A stretch of DNA of 64,000 bases from Halpernia humi. GTDB taxonomy: Bacteria; Bacteroidota; Bacteroidia; Flavobacteriales; Weeksellaceae. The stretch lies in NCBI RefSeq assembly GCF_900108025.1, contig NZ_FNUS01000002.1, forward strand, positions 1-64,000, in the 5' to 3' direction. The position numbers and the translations under genes were made by a program. Shown in pieces: positions 26,525 through 36,578 of the stretch. The notes below the pieces were generated by a model that saw only the letters and a list, made by a program, of their open reading frames with translations, had not been told where the DNA came from and ran no database searches. Position 1 is the first letter of the stretch. Every line of letters begins with the position of its first letter.

Positions 26525-27256
26525 TTATTTCACCTGATATTCTAGTTTTATCGTAATACTCGCTTCTTTTTCTTTCGAAGAAGTGTTAAATGTTCCGCCG
26601 TAAGAATAATCTTCATTAGAATTTGGTGCCGTAATTTGGATCACGCCCATCGTTGCTTTTTTCAGGTTTCCCAAACTTGCACCTGCATTTTCCGCGATTT
26701 TTTCAGCCCGTTCTCTTGCGTCTTTTGTAGCGTTTGCAATCATTTCATGTTTTACTTGCGACAATTTTGTGTAAAAATATTGCGGTGGAGAAGACGTGAA
26801 TTCAATGCCGCGGTTGATGATTTCTGTAATATTACGGCTCAGATTTTCAATTTTTTGCACTTCTTTACTTTCTATAGAAACCGTTTGCGTTAAATTATAG
26901 CCCGCAAAAATTTGATGACTTCTGCCATTTTCATCACTCGTATAATTATATGTTTTTTGAATATCAACTGCAGAAAAAACCATTTCGTTCGGTTTAATAC
27001 CTTTTGAAATTAAATAATCTGAAATCACTTTTCTATCAACCGCCAAATCATCATAAGCCGATTTTAAATCATAGTTATTTTTTGTAAAACTTCCAGACCA
27101 GGTGATTAAATCTGAAGTAAATTCTTTAGAACCCAATCCAGTAACGGAAATCGTATTATCTGCTCTGTTTCTATTTTTGATCGCATTTCCTAAAAAAGCC
27201 AAACCGATAACGAAACCTAGAGCAGCGATCGTGATTGCAATTATTGATTTATTCAT
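26525..27256 (-). CDS. SIMPL domain (DUF541) protein
   Basis: This 243-residue protein has an N-terminal signal anchor (residues 4-25) and a SIMPL/DUF541 domain, recognised by ISVTGLGSKEFTSDLITWSG and the C-terminal ATKDARERAEKIAENAGASLG. SIMPL proteins are periplasmic and form oligomers; proposed roles include oxidative-stress tolerance, but the activity is unknown. It converges on the PspC-like gene. Confidence 0.88.
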   Translation of the reverse strand: MNKSIIAITIAALGFVIGLAFLGNAIKNRNRADNTISVTGLGSKEFTSDLITWSGSFTKNNYDLKSAYDDLAVDRKVISDYLISKGIKPNEMVFSAVDIQKTYNYTSDENGRSHQIFAGYNLTQTVSIESKEVQKIENLSRNITEIINRGIEFTSSPPQYFYTKLSQVKHEMIANATKDARERAEKIAENAGASLGNLKKATMGVIQITAPNSNEDYSYGGTFNTSSKEKEASITIKLEYQVK

Positions 27257-27299
27257 AACATTAAAAATTAGATTTAAAGTTACAAAAATTTTAATAAAC

Positions 27300-28082
27300 T
27301 TACTTTTTCGGCGTATAAGTCTTAAACTTTTTATGCAGTAAAAACTCTATTTCAGCGATATCAAAATCTTTGCGATATAGTCGCGCCAATTTTAACTGTT
27401 GATTGGCTTCTACTAAAAAATTTTCCAATTGTTCCTCGGAAAGTCCATATTTGTAATAATAATTTTTATTGATACTTTCTTTTAATTTTTTTAAAAAGTC
27501 TTGGGTTTCATTGTAATCGGGTTCTGTAATTTTTGGTTTTGTCCATTTCCCAATTAATCCCGCAACGCCTTCTGCTAATTTTTTTACATCAACTTGTCCC
27601 GCAGAATAATTTGGCGGCGCAAACGCAGAAGGCGTGGACAAACGCGGCATAACTTCGGTTGGTTTGTATTTCAGTGATTGCGTAATTTCATCTTGTAAGC
27701 GCCGGGTTTTTTTATATTTTGGCAACTTATCTAAATCTTTTTTTAAATTTCCTGTAGGTTTAAAAGCAAGCGAAACTTCTTGTATTAATTCTGGCGAAGC
27801 GAAAATTGTTACTTTTAATTGAGATTTAAAATCATCGCTTTTTAAGCGAAATTGAACGCGGTCGTATTTATTTTTCACCACACGCAATTCGTCATTTTCG
27901 ATTGCTGCAATCATAAAATTACCATTTGAATCTGAAAAAACAACTTGATCGGTTCTCATATTAATAATTTCAGCGCTTGAAATTGGCGTTTTGCCTTCGT
28001 CAGAAATTTTACCAAAAATATAATCTTGCGAAAACACCTTCAGGGAAATAAGTAACATTAAAAAAATTAATTTAAGTTTCAT
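27300..28082 (-). CDS. Secreted protein with carboxypeptidase-like regulatory domain (copy 2)
   Basis: This 260-residue protein has a signal peptide (ends VFSQ) and a domain of the carboxypeptidase-D regulatory type near residues 20-75 (ISDEGKTPISSAEIINMRTD, then VFSDSNGNFMI). A long charged, partly helical region without a recognised family follows. It is a diverged paralogue of the product of the gene just upstream, with the same domain order and similar length. The start overlaps the upstream gene's stop by four bases. Envelope location is likely; function is unknown. Confidence 0.72.
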   Translation of the reverse strand: MKLKLIFLMLLISLKVFSQDYIFGKISDEGKTPISSAEIINMRTDQVVFSDSNGNFMIAAIENDELRVVKNKYDRVQFRLKSDDFKSQLKVTIFASPELIQEVSLAFKPTGNLKKDLDKLPKYKKTRRLQDEITQSLKYKPTEVMPRLSTPSAFAPPNYSAGQVDVKKLAEGVAGLIGKWTKPKITEPDYNETQDFLKKLKESINKNYYYKYGLSEEQLENFLVEANQQLKLARLYRKDFDIAEIEFLLHKKFKTYTPKK

Positions 28083-28855
28083 TTCGCAGATTTTTTAGTT
28101 AAATATTCTGGCGCCATTTGTATTAATGCAAAACTTACTTTATCAATATTTTTTTGTTTAAATCCGTTTGCAACATCAGAATTTGTATTAATCGCAAAAC
28201 CTAAAAAATCTGAAATTTGCTTCTCTGGAATTTGGTTTTCTTTAAAAAAATCCTCTTTTAAATTCGCTTTTATCCATTCTATTTTTTCTTGAAAATCTTG
28301 ATATTTATAAAGTCTTTTTTGCCGACGCGCTTTTCCGCTAGCCAAATCGTAAATGCCTTGCACGTTTAAATTTCCAAACAAAATCGGTAAAAGAACGCTC
28401 TTTTTTAAATCGGCTGGTTTTTCTCGTGGTTTTTCTGGGTTTTTGGGCAGGCCGATATTTTCTTCCAACTTGGCAATTTTATCAACTTTATTTAATTTTT
28501 TAGAATCTTTGGATAAATCACCAGAAGGCACAAAACTTAGATCTACAGTTTCTATTAATTCTGGAACGTATTCCATAAAAACTTGAAGGGGAATATAAAA
28601 ATTTTCAGGTTTAATGATTTTTGATGCGCGCTCATAATTTACTCGCACAAAGCGAAGTTCATCATTTTCTTTTGCGCGAATGCTAAATCTGCCATCTGCA
28701 TCGCTTACGGTTTTCTCATTCGTATTAATGTTTACAACCAAAACACCAGAAAGTGCAATTTTTGAATCATTAAAAACTTGCCCCGAAACATAAGTTTGAG
28801 AATAGAAAAATTTTAACGAAAAAAGAAAAATTAGAAAGAATAAAGATCTTTTCAA
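28079..28855 (-). CDS. Secreted protein with carboxypeptidase-like regulatory domain (copy 1)
   Basis: The 258-residue protein has a signal peptide (ends FYSQ) and a regulatory-like beta domain (VSGQVFNDSKIALSGVLVVN, then TVSDADGRFSIRAKENDELR). The paralogue downstream shares ENDELR, the PEL-I-E-V/T segment and the K-rich middle. Such domains are often found at the N terminus of TonB-dependent receptors, but here they stand alone. The two genes form a translationally coupled pair. Function is unknown. Confidence 0.72.
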   Translation of the reverse strand: MKRSLFFLIFLFSLKFFYSQTYVSGQVFNDSKIALSGVLVVNINTNEKTVSDADGRFSIRAKENDELRFVRVNYERASKIIKPENFYIPLQVFMEYVPELIETVDLSFVPSGDLSKDSKKLNKVDKIAKLEENIGLPKNPEKPREKPADLKKSVLLPILFGNLNVQGIYDLASGKARRQKRLYKYQDFQEKIEWIKANLKEDFFKENQIPEKQISDFLGFAINTNSDVANGFKQKNIDKVSFALIQMAPEYLTKKSAK

Positions 28856-28996
28856 AGGCTTTTTGTTTTATGTAAATTTAATCTGAAAAATACTTACATT
28901 CTAAACTTTAACCAGACTTAACGCGATTTAAGAATTATTGGTAATTTTTTTTTAAAATTTTCTTAAAATATCTCAAAGATTTCTTCTGATTTTTAA

Positions 28997-29390
28997 AGTC
29001 TCTCGCAGATTAAGCAGATTGAATTCCATCCAAATATTTAAAATTAACCTGTTGTGCATTTAGACAAGCTGCATAATTAACCCTAAATCAAGTTAAACGC
29101 AAAGGCGCAAGAACTTAGTTATTATGAAAATAGTTCAAAGGCGCAAGAAAATCAAAGATTTTCATCTTTTAACGAAGTTAAAACTTTGCGCCGTATAAAC
29201 GTAAATGTGTATAAATAAATTATTTGTGCCTTTGCGTTTAATATTTTTCTATATGCACAACAGGTAAAATAATTCTATTAGAATGCAATTTAAATTCTGC
29301 GTCATCTACAAAATCGCCGAGAATATAGCATTTGCACCAACAAGAGTTAAAAAAAAATCTGCCAAATCTGCCAAATCTGCGAGAGATTTT
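28997..29390 (+). repeat. Large imperfect nested inverted repeat
   Basis: Three motif pairs are nested in the same order on both arms. CTCTCGCAGATT (near 29000) pairs with AATCTGCGAGAG (29375-29386). ACCTGTTGTGCAT (29047-29059) pairs with ATGCACAACAGGT (29253-29265). TAAACGCAAAGGCGCAA (29094-29110) pairs with TTGTGCCTTTGCGTTTA (29224-29240). The arms differ in spacing, so the element is degenerate. It occupies most of the 566 bases between the regulatory-domain pair and the helicase gene. No coding frame is evident inside. Confidence 0.75.
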
Positions 29391-29421
29391 TCCTAAATTG
29401 CATTAATTCAAATAAACTTTA

Positions 29422-32400
29422 ATGAAAACCTATTTCGCCATAAACGCTTCTGCAGGTTCTGGGAAAACCTATTCTTTGGTGCAAAAACTTCTCATGATTT
29501 GCCTAGAATTTCCCGATAAAGCCGATGGAATTAGCCAAATTTTGGCTTTAACTTTTACCAATAAAGCGGCGAATGAAATGAAACACAGGATTTTGCAATG
29601 GCTAGAAAATTTCACAAAGGAAGATTTTGAGCAATGTGATGAACTTTTAAATATTCAGAAAAAATTTACAGAAAGCGGCAAAGAGATTTCATTAAATGAA
29701 CTTCATCGCCGTTCGAAAAAGGTTTTAGATTATATTTTGCACCATTATTCTACTCTAAATATTGGGACAATCGACAAGTTCAATGCGCGATTGGTGCGCA
29801 GTTTTTCTAACGAATTGGGTTTGGCGCAAAACTTTAATTTGGAAATTCAGGCCGAACCTTTTTTAATTGAAGCCGTAGATAAAATGCTCGATAAAATTGG
29901 CGCAGACGAAAAAATTTCTGATGCGTTCATGGATTTTATTAATTATAATCTTGATAATGAGCAGCGCGTTTACATGAACCAAAGTTTGTACAAAAAAGCG
30001 AAGCAATTTGTAAGCGATGTTCATTATGATGAACTAAAAAATAATAAAGATTTTGATTGGGAAGTTTATGATAAATTAAAAACCAAACTTCGGAAGGAAA
30101 TTGCAGCGCATGAAACATTTAACCAAGAAAAAGCAAAAGAAATTATTTTGCTTTTTAAGGAAAAAAATTTGGAAGTCGCCGATTTTTCGGGTGGAAATAG
30201 CAATGGTTTAGGAAAGTTTTTTGTTGAATTTTTAAAATTTAGTTCTGGTGAAAGAGCAACTTTTCCATTTCCTGGCGATGAAGAAAAAGCAATTGCAACT
30301 TTTGAGAAAGGCGCTTCTACAAAAGGGAAACATAAAGAATCTGATATTTTTGAAATCTTAAATTACCTTTTAGAAGCACGAAAAAATATTATTGCAAATT
30401 ACATTTCGGTGGTGAAAAAAGAGAAAATTTTGCAAGAATTATTGCCTTTAAAAATTAATAAAGAAATCCAAGATCAATTGGCCATTATTGAAGAGGAAAA
30501 CGATTTGGTTTTGCTCTCAAAATTTAATGTTCTTATTAATGAAAATTTAAAGAATGAGCCGTCTTCTTTTATCTATGAAAAAGTGGGCACGAAATACAAC
30601 CACTATTTTTTAGATGAATTTCAGGATACATCTAAAATGCAGTGGGACAACATTTTACCTCTGCGCGACCACACCATAAATTCTGAAGAAAACACTTTCA
30701 CTTTGGTCGGCGATCCGAAACAAAGTATTTACAGATTTCGAGGTGGCGACAGCGAAATTATGCTCGATATTTTGAATAAAAATGAGCAGACAAACGTAGA
30801 AGTGAGTTTAGAAAATCTTGAATTTAATTATAGAAGTGCAAAAAATATCGTTGATTTTAATAACCAATTGTACGCTTTTTTATCTAAAGATTTGGCGCTA
30901 GAACATGCGCGATTATTTAATGAACATGCGCACCAAAATGCAATGCAAAAATTCAGCGGGCGGGTAAAAGTGAATTTACAAGATTATAGCCAAAGTAATT
31001 CTGACTTTTTTGAAACTGCGACTTTGCAAATGAAAAACGATATTCAAAATTGTTTGGACAATGGTTTTCGGTTTTCAGACATTACGATTCTTTGCAGAGG
31101 TGGCTTTGAAATAAAAGAATTTTCGCAACTTTTGGGGCGCGAAAAAATCGTCTATAATAACGAAGAACAATACATAAAAACCATTTCTGAAAAAGGTTTA
31201 ACGCTAGATTTGTCTTTAACCGTAAAAGCACTTTTGGAATTTCTAAATTGGAAAGTGCAGCCGAAAAACAAGCAATTTTTGGTTAAAATGTTTTATTATT
31301 TAAAAGAATCTGGGCGAATCTACATCGAAAATTTTACTGCAGAAATGCTGAAAGTTTTAGAAATTACGGAGCAGGAAACCTTAGAAAAATATATATTAGA
31401 AACTTTTCAGCTCAATTTGAATCCGAAAGATTTGCCGCAACTTAATCTTTATAATGAAATAGAATTTTTTGTCCACGAGTTTTCAGTAAAAAATTATGAA
31501 ACAGATTTTCTGTTAAATTTCTTAGAAATGCTTTATAATTACAGCCAAAATAGTGGGAAAACCTTACAAGATTTTCTGCAATATTGGGAAGAAGAAGCGC
31601 ATAAAATATCTATTCAGGCAAGTGAAAATGTGGATGCGATTCGGCTAATGACGATTCATGCAGCAAAAGGTTTGGAGTTTCCGGTGGTTTTTTTACCTAT
31701 GAAAAACAAAAATAAAGATGGCGAAATTAATGATTGGTTGCCGCTGGATGATTATGGTGAACTGAAATCTGTGAACATCAACGGATTTATTTCTGCGCTG
31801 GAAAATTATGATACGGAAATAAAAAATTTCAACACAGAAAACACGTACAGAAATAAAATTGATCGCTATTGTTTGCAATATGTGGCGACCACCCGAGCCG
31901 TAGAGCAATTGTTTTTTTATCTTCAAAATAAAAGTAAAACAGGTGGAAACAGCATTGAAATGCTGGATTTTATTGAAACTAAAAACCCAGAAAATCTACA
32001 AGAATTAGAACTTTATCCGCAAGAAAATGCTTCTTTTAAGAAACAAACTAAAGAAAAGGAGCAGAAATTTAATACTAAAAACATTAAATCTTTAACGGAG
32101 AAAACTTCGGCAAAAAATAATTTAAAAATTGCAACACCGTCAAAAAATTATCAGGTTCGGAATGAGAAAGTGAGGTTGGGGATTTTCACACACGAGATTT
32201 TATCTAAAATTAATCAGGAAAATGAAGTGAATTTTGTGCTAGAACAATATGTTTTAGATGGCATTATTAGCCGAGAAGAAAAAGAAAATATTTCAAGCAA
32301 TATATTTGAAATCATTAGAAATCCGGCGAATGCAGATTACTTCAATCCCGATTTAAAAATCATTAATGAAAAAGATATTTTAATAACAGAAAACGGAATA

Positions 32401-32583
32401 TCAGAATTTTACCGGCCAGATCGATTAATTGAAAAAGAAAATGGCTGGCTGATTGTGGATTTTAAAACGGGCGAAGAGACTGATGAAAAAAAGAAAAAAT
32501 ACGAAAAACAAGTTGCGACTTACAAATCGGTCTTAGAAAAATTGGGTAAAAAGGTTTTGAAAACGGAGATTGTGTATGTTTAA
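29422..32583 (+). CDS. UvrD/RecB-like helicase-nuclease (AddA-type)
   Basis: This 1053-residue superfamily 1A helicase-nuclease resects DNA ends for recombination. It has Walker A NASAGSGKTYSL (8-19), Walker B DEFQDTSKMQW near 397, VGDPKQSIYRFRGGD near 429, NYRS, the motif V/VI stretch TIHAAKGLEFPVVFLP near 743 and VATTRAVEQL. The C-terminal PD-(D/E)xK nuclease has RPDRL and LIVDFKTGEE (about residue 1013) followed by Q-x3-Y (QVATY). The usual AddB-like partner is not adjacent here. The gene follows the nested inverted repeat. Confidence 0.9.
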   Translation: MKTYFAINASAGSGKTYSLVQKLLMICLEFPDKADGISQILALTFTNKAANEMKHRILQWLENFTKEDFEQCDELLNIQKKFTESGKEISLNELHRRSKKVLDYILHHYSTLNIGTIDKFNARLVRSFSNELGLAQNFNLEIQAEPFLIEAVDKMLDKIGADEKISDAFMDFINYNLDNEQRVYMNQSLYKKAKQFVSDVHYDELKNNKDFDWEVYDKLKTKLRKEIAAHETFNQEKAKEIILLFKEKNLEVADFSGGNSNGLGKFFVEFLKFSSGERATFPFPGDEEKAIATFEKGASTKGKHKESDIFEILNYLLEARKNIIANYISVVKKEKILQELLPLKINKEIQDQLAIIEEENDLVLLSKFNVLINENLKNEPSSFIYEKVGTKYNHYFLDEFQDTSKMQWDNILPLRDHTINSEENTFTLVGDPKQSIYRFRGGDSEIMLDILNKNEQTNVEVSLENLEFNYRSAKNIVDFNNQLYAFLSKDLALEHARLFNEHAHQNAMQKFSGRVKVNLQDYSQSNSDFFETATLQMKNDIQNCLDNGFRFSDITILCRGGFEIKEFSQLLGREKIVYNNEEQYIKTISEKGLTLDLSLTVKALLEFLNWKVQPKNKQFLVKMFYYLKESGRIYIENFTAEMLKVLEITEQETLEKYILETFQLNLNPKDLPQLNLYNEIEFFVHEFSVKNYETDFLLNFLEMLYNYSQNSGKTLQDFLQYWEEEAHKISIQASENVDAIRLMTIHAAKGLEFPVVFLPMKNKNKDGEINDWLPLDDYGELKSVNINGFISALENYDTEIKNFNTENTYRNKIDRYCLQYVATTRAVEQLFFYLQNKSKTGGNSIEMLDFIETKNPENLQELELYPQENASFKKQTKEKEQKFNTKNIKSLTEKTSAKNNLKIATPSKNYQVRNEKVRLGIFTHEILSKINQENEVNFVLEQYVLDGIISREEKENISSNIFEIIRNPANADYFNPDLKIINEKDILITENGISEFYRPDRLIEKENGWLIVDFKTGEETDEKKKKYEKQVATYKSVLEKLGKKVLKTEIVYV

Positions 32584-32590
32584 TAAAGAT

Positions 32591-32623
32591 AAACCTTCAA
32601 GGTTTTTAAAACCTTGAAGGTTT
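32591..32623 (+). repeat. Nearly loopless palindrome of the CCTTCAAGG type
   Basis: AAACCTTCAAGGTTTT (32591-32606) and AAAACCTTGAAGGTTT (32608-32623) are perfect reverse complements separated by one base. It is related in design to the palindromes at 11514 and 11595. It lies between two converging genes and could form a terminator-like hairpin, though no long T run follows. Confidence 0.8.
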
Positions 32624-32634
32624 GAGTAAATAAT

Positions 32635-34569
32635 TTACTTTTTCACTGCGGTAACAACTTGCCCTTCTAGTTTTGTAATATTATCAAAAATTTGCTTGAA
32701 AGCGGGATAATATTCTTTCGGGAAAGAGGAGTCATCTATGATAGTGGTGGTTTCTACAGTGAGTTTATTGCCTTCTTGTGTTACTTTGTACAAATATGAA
32801 ATGGAATCGTCTTGTGTGCGAAATTTTTTGGAAGTTGGGACGTTTTCAAAAGCATAACCTTCTGGTAAAGTGATTGTTACTTTTTTGTCGCGGTCATACG
32901 CACAATAAAATTCTAAAGGTGCTTTTCGTTCTTCTTCTTGGTTGAAGTCGTGGTTTTTTGAATATAAAAAAAGAAGGGGGTTAAAGACTAATTTATTACC
33001 AATGGCATCTACAAATGTATCGGCATCAAAATCAAAAGAGGTAGAAAAATCGCCATTTTCGGTAGGGCCAGATTTAATATTTTTAAAAGGAAATTTATAG
33101 CGGTTTTTGTATTCTTTCTGATAATCTTCTTTGTTATCTTCGTAAGATTCTCGCACCATCATCGCAAATAATTTGGTGTCTGTATCTGTAAAATGCCCAG
33201 AAAATGTGCCGTCGTCATTTAGTTTTGCGTCTACAACTAAATCTGTTTCGCTTCTATCCGGAAATACAACGTTTAGTTGTTTTGCGTCTTTATCTGTCAT
33301 TAGAAAGCCGTAGTAATTTAATGCTCGAGGTGGAATGGTATTTTTACTCGAATATTTGCTTGTGGCATCATATAAATATATTTTGTTACCACTTTCTACT
33401 GCTGCAATTACGTAATTCAATTGGGCTAAAGAAGGCGAATAAGAGAGCAACAGCCCGCGATTAACGGTCGATAAAACAACAGGATCTGCTGTAATTCCTG
33501 CGTCGCGCATTAGCATGATTAGCAGTAAATTAATTTCTGCACTATTTCCGATTTTTGTTGAAATAAGGTTTCTAATGCCTTTGTCTGTTTGGACATCTAT
33601 TTCGTTATTCCATTTGTAGTTTGTTTGTACAAATTTTAAGATGGCATTTGCTTTTTCTTCCGTATTGCTAATTGCTTTTATGTCTTCTGGTAAAAGATTT
33701 TTAACGGCACCTGTTTTTTTGAGTTGTAAGCCAAAATCGTCACTTTCGTATAATCTTTTTCGTACATCATTCCAAGTTGTGGTAAAGCTTCTGAAAACAT
33801 TATTTATCGTAGAACTATTGATTTCTGCTTTTATAGAAGTTTTGTAATTATCATTGTTTCTCACAAAGTTTTCTTCTTTGTAGGCGGGAACGTTTTCATA
33901 GGCAAAACGATAGCTATAATGCTCACCGCCATAGATGTTTTTTTCTTCCACATCTCTAAATGTGGGTTTTAGATCTCCTTTGTAATTTATTGTATAGCCC
34001 AACTGTTTTGGGGTTTCGAATATATATTCTATATATTTTGTGGGGATATTTCTTTCTATCATCACACGTGGAACTACCCAATAGAAAGGCGTTTCTATGG
34101 TATATTGGTATTCTACCACCGAGCCATTTTTCACATCTGGAAAGGCAAATTTTGTGATGTTATAATTTTTGTCTTCTGCGGATTTAAACTTAGAATCTTT
34201 TTCAACTTTTGTGGCTTTTATTTTTCCGTCTTCATAGTTATAAGTGTAGGCTTTTAGATTTACTAATTTTTCACGCGAGCCATTGCCGGAATCATAGAGT
34301 GGGATTTCGGTATCAAGATAATCTCCAGCCTTATCTTTATCATAAATTTTTATTCTACTAATAATATCAGCATACATATTACCATTATAATCTACTCGGT
34401 AATGGTAAGATTTGTATAGTATTTCTGCTGCTGCATCTGCTTTGAGATAAGGCGTCATATTCTGAACTTCGGCATCAGTAATTTTTGGAAAATCCAAGTA
34501 CTTGTGTTTTTGTGCAACAAATGAAAGGCTACAGAGTAGGGCTGAAAAAATAAATAGTTTTATTTTCAT
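32635..34569 (-). CDS. DUF3857/transglutaminase-fold protein with Cys-to-Ser active site
   Basis: This 644-residue secreted protein (signal peptide ends SFVAQ) has an N-terminal DUF3857 domain, a transglutaminase-like domain in the middle and a DUF2569-like beta domain at the end. In the transglutaminase domain the expected GxC motif reads KIGNSAEINLLLIMLM, with Ser343 where the catalytic Cys should be, so it is probably not a cysteine peptidase. It lies 12 bases downstream of a DUF3857 gene that keeps the Cys, so both are one operon. It has a full-length paralogue of exactly the same length at 50677-52611. Confidence 0.82.
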   Translation of the reverse strand: MKIKLFIFSALLCSLSFVAQKHKYLDFPKITDAEVQNMTPYLKADAAAEILYKSYHYRVDYNGNMYADIISRIKIYDKDKAGDYLDTEIPLYDSGNGSREKLVNLKAYTYNYEDGKIKATKVEKDSKFKSAEDKNYNITKFAFPDVKNGSVVEYQYTIETPFYWVVPRVMIERNIPTKYIEYIFETPKQLGYTINYKGDLKPTFRDVEEKNIYGGEHYSYRFAYENVPAYKEENFVRNNDNYKTSIKAEINSSTINNVFRSFTTTWNDVRKRLYESDDFGLQLKKTGAVKNLLPEDIKAISNTEEKANAILKFVQTNYKWNNEIDVQTDKGIRNLISTKIGNSAEINLLLIMLMRDAGITADPVVLSTVNRGLLLSYSPSLAQLNYVIAAVESGNKIYLYDATSKYSSKNTIPPRALNYYGFLMTDKDAKQLNVVFPDRSETDLVVDAKLNDDGTFSGHFTDTDTKLFAMMVRESYEDNKEDYQKEYKNRYKFPFKNIKSGPTENGDFSTSFDFDADTFVDAIGNKLVFNPLLFLYSKNHDFNQEEERKAPLEFYCAYDRDKKVTITLPEGYAFENVPTSKKFRTQDDSISYLYKVTQEGNKLTVETTTIIDDSSFPKEYYPAFKQIFDNITKLEGQVVTAVKK

Positions 34570-34581
34570 TTTTAATGTATT

Positions 34582-36468
34582 TTAAGATTTGGTAATTAAA
34601 ACTTTTGTATTATCAAGATTTGCGGTTTTTTTACGAAATGCAACATAGTCTTGGTATTTTTCTTTTGGATAAGTTCCTCTATTAATGGTTAGAATTCTAT
34701 GAACTTGTAATTTTCCGTTTTCATTTTTAAAGGAGATAGAGTAATGCCCAAATTCTGATTTTAACTCTCTATTTTGTGGCATTTCAGAAAACTTATAGCC
34801 TACTGGCATTTCAAAATCTACGGTATAATCATCTTGAAAAGGAAAAGAGGTTTCGAATGGTAATTTTCTGTCGGAGTCGGACGACATTGTAGTGGCGCTA
34901 TAAAATGGCATCACACGAAAAAAAATATCATTGCCCAATTTTTTAGAAAAATCTGCTGCTTTAAATTTTAATTCATAGTTAATTTCCGCATCATCTCGAT
35001 TATTAGTGAGGTTTAAAACATCCAAATCTTCAATCCGAAGGTTTGCATGTCTGCTTTTGAGTGCTTCTTTTACTTCAGAATTGTCGTAATAGAAAAGGGG
35101 CATATTTAGATCATATTGCCCACCAGTAAAAGAAAATTTAGAATCTGTACTGATGCTGTTATCAGCATTTATTTTTACGTTTGATCTAATTATTTCTTTG
35201 CTGTCTTCTGGTTTGTAAACGGGCGTTTTTACGAGTTCGATACCATTTTCCTTTACGGCCAAAACATTTCTGTAATTGCAAGTGTAACTTAAATGATTGA
35301 ATGCTATATTTTGTGAAGTGTTTTCGAGCCAAATGGTATCTTTTTCTGCGGGTATCATCAAAATAGCATGGTTTCCGGAAATTTCGGTAAAATCTGGGTC
35401 GAAGGATTTTGCCGATTCATTATCATTTATAACGCAATAATAGGCTTTAATACCCGCCGCTTCTAGAAGAGTTCTCATATAATTGGTGAGCGCTTTGCAA
35501 TCGCCGTATCCTTTTTTCCGCACGTCATCGGCAAACATTGGTTTCCAACCGCCAATGCCCATTGCAACTAGTATGTAATGGGTTTTGCTCTGCATATATT
35601 GGTATATTTTTTTTATTTTTTCTGCTTTTGTTCCCGTTAAATTCAGATCATTTACTTCTTTCTGAATTTCTGGTGTTACAGTAGAAACGGGCGCAATTAA
35701 ATCATTATACATCCACTTACCCAAACTACTCCAAGATGTGTTATCGCCTTCTCTGCCTGCAAGCGAAAATTTTTGCATCGCAAAATCTACATGCGGAACA
35801 AGCACGTCAATACTTGGTGCTAAAGGTTCTTGCTGCAATGCAGGTATATTTTCGTAAGTATATTGCGACATCCCAGCGACTTCAGATTTTGAAACTTTCG
35901 CTAAAAAAGTATCAACTATTTTTGTGTTTAAATTGATGCCCGACTTATTCGTAATCGTCATTTGTGACTTTTCTACTGCTAAGTTATACGCTCTTATAGG
36001 GTTAAAATCTAAAAAAGCAGTGTTGCTGGTTTTTGTAGAATAAGAATACTTCAATGTGTATGGATATTGCGTCACAACTGGCTTAAAGTAAAGCACGCGA
36101 TCGTCAACATAAAGGGCGTTCGATGGATTATTAGAAATATCTGTAAAATCTTTTTTATAAAATTTTTCAATTTCTTTTCCGTTTTTATCATAAACGAGCA
36201 CTTTAATGCTGCTCACTCTTGTATCGGGATCGTATGGAATGCCAATTATAGAAAATCCTTCGCCGCTAGAACTCAAAATACTAATAACCGTTTCCGTTTC
36301 AATTTCCATATCTTTTATAGAATTGATGGTATAGTTCTCGGTGTGGCTCCTGATAACGGCATAGGCATTGGCGCGCAAATTATCGGGTATGGAAGCAGTG
36401 GTGAAATCTTGGCCTAAAACTAAAGAAAAAGAAAAGGGTAAAAATAGAAGAAATATTTTCCGAAGCAT
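34582..36468 (-). CDS. DUF3857/transglutaminase-like protein with intact Cys
   Basis: This 628-residue secreted protein (signal peptide ends VLGQ) has a DUF3857 domain at residues about 50-200 and a transglutaminase core. It keeps Cys324 in KGYGDCKALTNYM, a His in SGNHAILMIP and an acidic residue in WLENTSQ, a plausible Cys-His-Asp/Glu set. The activity could be peptide cleavage or cross-linking, but no substrate is known. A -7 box TATATTTG (plus 36493-36500) lies upstream. It is the first gene of a two-gene operon with the Cys-less paralogue. Confidence 0.82.
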   Translation of the reverse strand: MLRKIFLLFLPFSFSLVLGQDFTTASIPDNLRANAYAVIRSHTENYTINSIKDMEIETETVISILSSSGEGFSIIGIPYDPDTRVSSIKVLVYDKNGKEIEKFYKKDFTDISNNPSNALYVDDRVLYFKPVVTQYPYTLKYSYSTKTSNTAFLDFNPIRAYNLAVEKSQMTITNKSGINLNTKIVDTFLAKVSKSEVAGMSQYTYENIPALQQEPLAPSIDVLVPHVDFAMQKFSLAGREGDNTSWSSLGKWMYNDLIAPVSTVTPEIQKEVNDLNLTGTKAEKIKKIYQYMQSKTHYILVAMGIGGWKPMFADDVRKKGYGDCKALTNYMRTLLEAAGIKAYYCVINDNESAKSFDPDFTEISGNHAILMIPAEKDTIWLENTSQNIAFNHLSYTCNYRNVLAVKENGIELVKTPVYKPEDSKEIIRSNVKINADNSISTDSKFSFTGGQYDLNMPLFYYDNSEVKEALKSRHANLRIEDLDVLNLTNNRDDAEINYELKFKAADFSKKLGNDIFFRVMPFYSATTMSSDSDRKLPFETSFPFQDDYTVDFEMPVGYKFSEMPQNRELKSEFGHYSISFKNENGKLQVHRILTINRGTYPKEKYQDYVAFRKKTANLDNTKVLITKS

Positions 36469-36523
36469 CTAAATGTTAAATTTTTGTTAAATCAAATATA
36501 AAAAAATTTTTGATAGTGGAACT

Positions 36524-36550
36524 AAAAAAAGCAGAGATTTTTCTCTGCTT
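36524..36550 (-). terminator. Intrinsic terminator of the Spy-like gene
   Basis: On the minus strand AAGCAGAGA pairs with TCTCTGCTT around a four-base A-rich loop, followed by a run of T. It lies just beyond the stop of the 131-residue gene and upstream of the DUF3857 operon. Confidence 0.85.
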
Positions 36551-36578
36551 TAGTTTATTTATGAAAAACAAAATGTTT

